Source: an uncultured Comamonadaceae bacterium
Lineage (GTDB): Bacteria; Pseudomonadota; Gammaproteobacteria; Burkholderiales; Burkholderiaceae
Assembly (NCBI GenBank): GCA_946482595.1
Contig: CAMLSD010000142.1
Location: 1 to 9,209 of the forward strand
Length of the DNA stretch: 9,209 bases
Direction: 5' to 3'
How positions within the stretch are numbered: position 1 is the stretch's first letter; each line of letters starts with the position of its first letter. Position numbers and translations under genes: made by a program. Below, piece by piece: positions 5,598 to 9,209 of this stretch. The notes under the pieces are model-generated. The model made no database searches and was not told the origin of the DNA. It saw only the letters and a list, made by a program, of their open reading frames with translations.

Positions 5598-5960
5598 ATG
5601 AGCAAGAGCTACGGTTCAAAGCGCCTGGTCGTAGGCGCGCACTATGGTTTCCGCGACTGGCTGGCCCAACGGGTCACCGCCGTGCTGATGGCGCTGTTCA
5701 CCATCGTCCTGCTGGTGCAGCTGCTGCTGCCCGGTGAGCTGGGCTACGAGAAGTGGTCCGGCATCTTTGCCAACCAGGGCATGAAGGTCCTGACCTTCGT
5801 CGTGATCATTGCGCTGCTGTACCACGTCTGGGTGGGCATGCGCGACATCTGGATGGACTACGTCCAGCCGGTGGGTCTGAAGCTGGTGGCCCAGGTGTTC
5901 ACCATCGTCTGGTTGGTCGGATGTGCCGGTTGGGCCATCCAGGTCCTGTGGAGGCTGTAA
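5598..5960 (+). CDS. sdhD: Succinate dehydrogenase membrane anchor subunit
   Basis: SdhD is the second hydrophobic anchor of complex II. With SdhC it sandwiches heme b and completes the ubiquinone pocket. The 120-residue protein has the conserved N-terminal GAHYGFRDWLAQRVTAVLM (13-31). It also has YHVWVGMRDIWMDYV (75-89): H76 corresponds to the axial heme histidine and Y88 to the quinone-site tyrosine of E. coli SdhD. Three transmembrane helices occur at about 23-44, 62-82 and 93-117. The length is usual for the family. The stop codon TAA (5958-5960) abuts the sdhA ATG with no gap, which suggests translational coupling. The Shine-Dalgarno sequence for sdhD itself is weak (GAGA about eight bases upstream). 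Confidence 0.95.
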   Translation: MSKSYGSKRLVVGAHYGFRDWLAQRVTAVLMALFTIVLLVQLLLPGELGYEKWSGIFANQGMKVLTFVVIIALLYHVWVGMRDIWMDYVQPVGLKLVAQVFTIVWLVGCAGWAIQVLWRL

Positions 5961-7757
5961 ATGCAAGTTGGAACTTCCCTGCCCAAGCGCAAGTTCGACG
6001 TGGTGATCATCGGAGCCGGTGGCTCCGGCATGCGCGCGTCGCTGCAGCTGGCGCTCGCCGGCCTGAACGTGGCCGTGCTCACCAAGGTGTTCCCCACCCG
6101 CTCCCACACCGTGGCAGCGCAGGGTGGCATCGGTGCCTCGCTCGGCAACATGTCCGAGGACAACTGGCACTACCACTTCTTCGACACCGTGAAGGGGTCG
6201 GACTGGCTGGGTGACCAGGACGCCATCGAGTTCATGTGCCGTGAGGCACCGAAGGTCGTCTACGAGCTCGAGCACTTCGGGATGCCCTTCGACCGCAATC
6301 CGGACGGCACGATCTACCAGCGCCCGTTCGGTGGCCATACGGCCAACTACGGCGAGAAGCCGGTGCAGCGCGCCTGCGCGGCGGCCGACCGTACCGGCCA
6401 TGCGATGCTGCACACGCTGTATCAGCAGAACGTGCGTGCGCGTACCCAGTTTTTTGTCGAGTGGATGGCACTCGACCTGATCCGCGATGCCGATGGCGAT
6501 GTGGTCGGTGTCACGGCCCTCGAGATGGAGACCGGTGACGTCCACATCCTCGAAGGCAAGACCGTGCTGCTGGCCACCGGCGGGGCAGGGCGCATCTTCG
6601 CAGCGTCCACCAATGCCTTCATCAACACCGGCGACGGCCTGGGCATGGCGGCTCGTGCCGGCATCCCGCTCGAAGACATGGAGTTCTGGCAGTTCCACCC
6701 GACCGGCGTCGCTGGTGCAGGCGTGCTGCTGACCGAAGGCTGCCGTGGCGAGGGCGCCATCCTGCGCAACAGCAACGGCGAGCGCTTCATGGAGCGCTAC
6801 GCGCCCACCCTGAAGGACCTCGCACCGCGTGACTTCGTCTCGCGCTGCATGGACCAGGAGATCAAGGAAGGTCGCGGTTGTGGTCCCGACAAGGACTACG
6901 TGGTGCTCGACATGACCCACCTGGGCGCCGAGACCATCATGAAGCGCCTGCCCTCGGTCTACGAGATCGGGCACAACTTCGCCAACGTCGACATCACCAA
7001 GGAGCCGATCCCGGTGGTGCCCACCATCCATTACCAGATGGGCGGGATCCCGACCAACGTGCATGGCCAGGTCGTGGTGCCGAAGAACGGCAGCCCGAAC
7101 ACGGTGGTCAACGGCCTGTACGCGGTGGGCGAGTGCTCCTGCGTGAGCGTGCACGGCGCGAACCGCCTGGGCACGAACTCGCTGCTCGACCTGCTGGTGT
7201 TCGGCCGCGCCGCGGGCAACCACATCGTCGAGTTCAGCAAGCAGAGCAAGTCGCACAAGCCGCTGCCCAAGGACGCCGCCGACCGCTCCCTCGAGCGCAT
7301 TGCCCGCCTGGACGCCAGCACCTCGGGTGAATACGCCCAGGACGTGGCCAATGACATCCGCAAGGCGATGCAGACGCACGCCGGTGTGTTCCGCACCCAG
7401 GCCTCGATGGACGAAGGTGTGGTCAAGATGGCGGCCATTGCCGAGCGCGTCAAGAGCATCACGCTCAAGGACAAGTCCAAGGTGTTCAACACCGCGCGCA
7501 TCGAGGCGCTGGAAGTCGAGAACCTCATCGAGGCAGCACAGGCCACGATCGTCTCGGCTGCTGCGCGCAAGGAAAGCCGCGGTGCCCACACCGTCAACGA
7601 CTACGCCGACAGCCCCGAATTCCCGAACGGCCGCAACGACGCCGAATGGATGAAGCACACGCTGTGGTACAGCGAGGGCAACCGCCTCGAATACAAGCCC
7701 GTGAACCTCAAGCCCCTGACGGTGGAGTCCATCCCCCCGAAGGTCCGCTCGTTCTGA
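5961..7757 (+). CDS. sdhA: Succinate dehydrogenase flavoprotein subunit
   Basis: SdhA oxidises succinate to fumarate with a covalently bound FAD on the cytoplasmic face of the inner membrane and passes electrons to SdhB. The 598 residues cover the full family length. The dinucleotide-binding motif is GAGGSGMRAS (18-27). In RSHTVAAQGGIG (47-58), H49 is the expected site of covalent flavin attachment. Active-site residues can be matched to E. coli SdhA: H246 in FHPTG, T258 and E259 in LLTEGCRGEG, R290 in APRDFVSR, H357 in HYQMGGI and R402 in HGANRLGTNSLLDLL. All are intact. GGAG at the very end of sdhD provides the ribosome binding site, and the ATG follows the sdhD stop directly. The attachment of FAD is probably assisted by SdhE, encoded two genes downstream. 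Confidence 0.98.
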   Translation: MQVGTSLPKRKFDVVIIGAGGSGMRASLQLALAGLNVAVLTKVFPTRSHTVAAQGGIGASLGNMSEDNWHYHFFDTVKGSDWLGDQDAIEFMCREAPKVVYELEHFGMPFDRNPDGTIYQRPFGGHTANYGEKPVQRACAAADRTGHAMLHTLYQQNVRARTQFFVEWMALDLIRDADGDVVGVTALEMETGDVHILEGKTVLLATGGAGRIFAASTNAFINTGDGLGMAARAGIPLEDMEFWQFHPTGVAGAGVLLTEGCRGEGAILRNSNGERFMERYAPTLKDLAPRDFVSRCMDQEIKEGRGCGPDKDYVVLDMTHLGAETIMKRLPSVYEIGHNFANVDITKEPIPVVPTIHYQMGGIPTNVHGQVVVPKNGSPNTVVNGLYAVGECSCVSVHGANRLGTNSLLDLLVFGRAAGNHIVEFSKQSKSHKPLPKDAADRSLERIARLDASTSGEYAQDVANDIRKAMQTHAGVFRTQASMDEGVVKMAAIAERVKSITLKDKSKVFNTARIEALEVENLIEAAQATIVSAAARKESRGAHTVNDYADSPEFPNGRNDAEWMKHTLWYSEGNRLEYKPVNLKPLTVESIPPKVRSF

Positions 7758-7781
7758 TCGTTGCGCACCGGAGCCTCCACG

Positions 7782-8486
7782 ATGACTTTGCGTACATTCC
7801 AGATCTACCGCTACGACCCCGACAAGGACGCCAAGCCCTACATGCAGACCCTGCAGGTCGAGCTCGACGGGTCTGAGCGCATGCTGCTCGACGCGCTCGT
7901 CAAGCTCAAGCAGGTCGATCCGACCCTGTCCTTCCGCCGCTCCTGCCGCGAGGGGGTCTGCGGTTCGGATGCCATGAACATCAATGGCAAGAACGGCCTG
8001 GCCTGCCTGACCAACATGCGCACGCTGCCCGGCACCGTCGTGCTCAAGCCGCTGCCCGGACTGCCCGTCATCCGCGACCTCATCGTCGACATGACCCAGT
8101 TCTTCAAGCAGTACCACTCGATCAAGCCGTATCTCGTCAACGACACGCCGCCGCCCGAGAAGGAACGGCTGCAGTCGCCCGAGGAGCGCGACGAGCTCAA
8201 CGGCCTGTACGAGTGCATCCTGTGTGCGAGCTGCTCGACCAGCTGTCCGAGCTTCTGGTGGAACCCGGACAAGTTCGTCGGGCCGGCCGGCCTGCTGCAG
8301 GCCTACCGGTTCATCGCGGACAGCCGCGACGAGGTGACCAGCGAGCGTCTGGACAACCTCGAGGACCCGTACCGCCTGTTCCGCTGCCACACCATCATGA
8401 ACTGCGTGGACGTCTGCCCCAAGGGCCTGAACCCCACGAAGGCCATCGGCAAGATCAAGGAACTGATGGTGCGCCGCGCCGTTTGA
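7782..8486 (+). CDS. sdhB: Succinate dehydrogenase iron-sulfur subunit
   Basis: SdhB carries electrons from the flavin of SdhA to ubiquinone through three iron-sulfur clusters. In this 234-residue protein C55, C60, D63 and C75 form the [2Fe-2S] site (SCREGVCGSD, then LAC). C145, C148, C151 and C212 should ligate [4Fe-4S], and C155, C202 and C208 the [3Fe-4S]. SFWWNPDKFVGPAGLL (157-172) contains the tryptophan (W160) that lines the quinone site. The full set is present and the length is normal (E. coli 238). The ATG at 7782, with GGAG eight bases upstream, is preferred over an in-frame TTG at 7761 because the N-terminus MTLRTFQIYRYDPD then fits the family. It follows sdhA by 24 bases; sdhE follows after 52. 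Confidence 0.98.
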   Translation: MTLRTFQIYRYDPDKDAKPYMQTLQVELDGSERMLLDALVKLKQVDPTLSFRRSCREGVCGSDAMNINGKNGLACLTNMRTLPGTVVLKPLPGLPVIRDLIVDMTQFFKQYHSIKPYLVNDTPPPEKERLQSPEERDELNGLYECILCASCSTSCPSFWWNPDKFVGPAGLLQAYRFIADSRDEVTSERLDNLEDPYRLFRCHTIMNCVDVCPKGLNPTKAIGKIKELMVRRAV

Positions 8487-8538
8487 GGCGGTTGCGACCA
8501 TCCGATCTAGAGAACGCATTCAGTTACGAGCAAGCCGA

Positions 8539-8820
8539 ATGTCGGACACTGCACTCGATGAACGTAGTCTGAGCAAACTGCGGTGGCGCTGCCGCCGCGG
8601 CCTGCTCGAGAACGACTTGTTCATCGAGCGCTTCTTTGCCCGTCACGAAGCGACGCTCACCGTGCGGCAGGCCGCAGGGCTTGAGGCCCTGATGGACCTG
8701 GCCGACAACGACCTGCTCGATCTGCTGCTGGCCCGAAAGGAGCCGGAGGGCGAGCTCGACAGGCCGGACGTGCGTGAAGTGCTTGCGCTCATGCGTGTCC
8801 CGGATCCCGTTTCCCGATAA
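8539..8820 (+). CDS. sdhE: FAD assembly factor SdhE
   Basis: This is a 93-residue member of the SdhE/Sdh5 (YgfY) family. These small soluble proteins bind SdhA and promote covalent attachment of FAD to its histidine. The hallmark RGxxE motif is present as RRGLLEND (R20, G21, E24), followed by FIERFF and a helical C-terminal part ([26 protein letters not shown]), as in the family. E. coli SdhE has 88 residues, so the length is normal. The ribosome binding site before the ATG is weak. Its place between sdhB and gltA, in the operon of its target SdhA, supports the assignment. The N-terminal region before SKLRW is variable in the family, so a slightly later start cannot be excluded, but no later ATG is present there. 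Confidence 0.92.
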   Translation: MSDTALDERSLSKLRWRCRRGLLENDLFIERFFARHEATLTVRQAAGLEALMDLADNDLLDLLLARKEPEGELDRPDVREVLALMRVPDPVSR

Positions 8821-8834
8821 CTCAAGGAATTGCC

Positions 8835-9209
8835 ATGACCCCGTCTGACGTGAAAGCCACCCTATCGTTCTCTGATGGCAGCCCGAGCATGGATCTGCCC
8901 ATCTACAAGGGCACGATCGGCCCGGATGTCATCGACATTCGCAAGCTCTACGCACAGACGGGCAAGTTCACCTACGACCCCGGCTTCCTGTCGACCGCGT
9001 CGTGCAACTCGGCCATCACCTACATCGATGGCGACAAGGGTGAACTGCTGTATCGCGGCTACCCGATCGAGCAGCTCGCGGTGAACTGCGACTTCCTCGA
9101 GACCTGCTACCTGCTGCTGTACGGAGACCTGCCCAACGAGACCCAGAAGGCCGACTTCGTCAAGCTCGTGACCAACCACACGATGGTCAACGAGCAGATG
9201 CAGTTCTTC
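8835..9209 (+). CDS. gltA: Citrate synthase (partial, N-terminal 125 residues)
   Basis: GltA condenses acetyl-CoA and oxaloacetate to citrate, the entry step of the TCA cycle. The 125 codons present match the N-terminal part of the Gram-negative hexameric type I enzyme. They show [17 protein letters not shown], then [20 protein letters not shown] (47-66), [18 protein letters not shown] (67-84) and [10 protein letters not shown] (92-101). The catalytic His and Asp residues lie beyond the right edge; the family has about 430 residues. AAGGA lies six bases before the ATG at 8835. It starts 14 bases after the sdhE stop with no visible promoter or terminator between, so it is probably the distal part of the sdh operon. 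Enzymes of this type are commonly inhibited by NADH; the residues for that cannot be judged here. Confidence 0.95.
   Translation, partial: MTPSDVKATLSFSDGSPSMDLPIYKGTIGPDVIDIRKLYAQTGKFTYDPGFLSTASCNSAITYIDGDKGELLYRGYPIEQLAVNCDFLETCYLLLYGDLPNETQKADFVKLVTNHTMVNEQMQFF

Noticed and set aside
7761..7781. TTG as an earlier start for sdhB
   Set aside because: The ATG at 7782 has GGAG upstream and gives the normal SdhB N-terminus; the TTG lies only three bases after the sdhA stop with no separate ribosome binding site.
5616..8519. Open reading frame of 967 codons on the minus strand opposite sdhD, sdhA and sdhB
   Set aside because: It is fully antisense to three certain genes. Its His/Val/Leu/Asp-rich composition without domains is what high-GC coding DNA gives when read on the opposite strand.

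Overview
The window is a high-GC segment from a betaproteobacterium, most likely of the order Burkholderiales. This assignment rests on protein character (AcnB, 328-residue malate dehydrogenase, the 344-residue CitE-like protein) and on the order gntR-sdhC-sdhD-sdhA-sdhB-sdhE-gltA with a divergent mdh. I cannot resolve family or genus. It is a chromosomal TCA-cycle locus. I see no mobile elements, CRISPR arrays, tRNAs or rRNAs.

Left arm (minus strand, read from right to left): mdh (malate dehydrogenase, 4107-3121) is followed by a strong intrinsic terminator. Next come a CitE/HpcH-type CoA-ester lyase (3028-1994), a small secreted protein of unknown function (1831-1304) with its own terminator, and acnB (aconitase B), which runs off the left edge after 353 codons. 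acnB has its own promoter in the 242-base gap at 1062-1303.

Right arm (plus strand): a GntR/HutC-type regulator (4285-5067) is followed by sdhC, sdhD, sdhA, sdhB and sdhE, then gltA (citrate synthase), which runs off the right edge after 125 codons. The last six genes are closely spaced (0 to 52 bases apart) and look like one operon starting from a promoter in the 92-base gap before sdhC.

Together the genes cover malate to oxaloacetate (mdh), oxaloacetate plus acetyl-CoA to citrate (gltA), citrate to isocitrate (acnB), and succinate to fumarate (sdhCDAB with its flavinylation factor SdhE). The CitE-like lyase probably handles a malyl-CoA or citramalyl-CoA type ester, but its substrate cannot be read from sequence.

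The most notable signal is regulatory. The palindrome GTCTTATATAAGAC occurs twice in the window, once in the acnB promoter and once in the divergent mdh/gntR intergenic region. It is AT-rich in an otherwise GC-rich sequence. At acnB it fills the spacer between a good -35 and -10 box. At mdh it lies just upstream of the -35 box. The simplest reading is that the GntR protein encoded here binds both sites and ties acnB, mdh and its own gene together. There is no copy in front of sdhC, where a different dyad is present. No gene-free stretch exceeds 300 bases.
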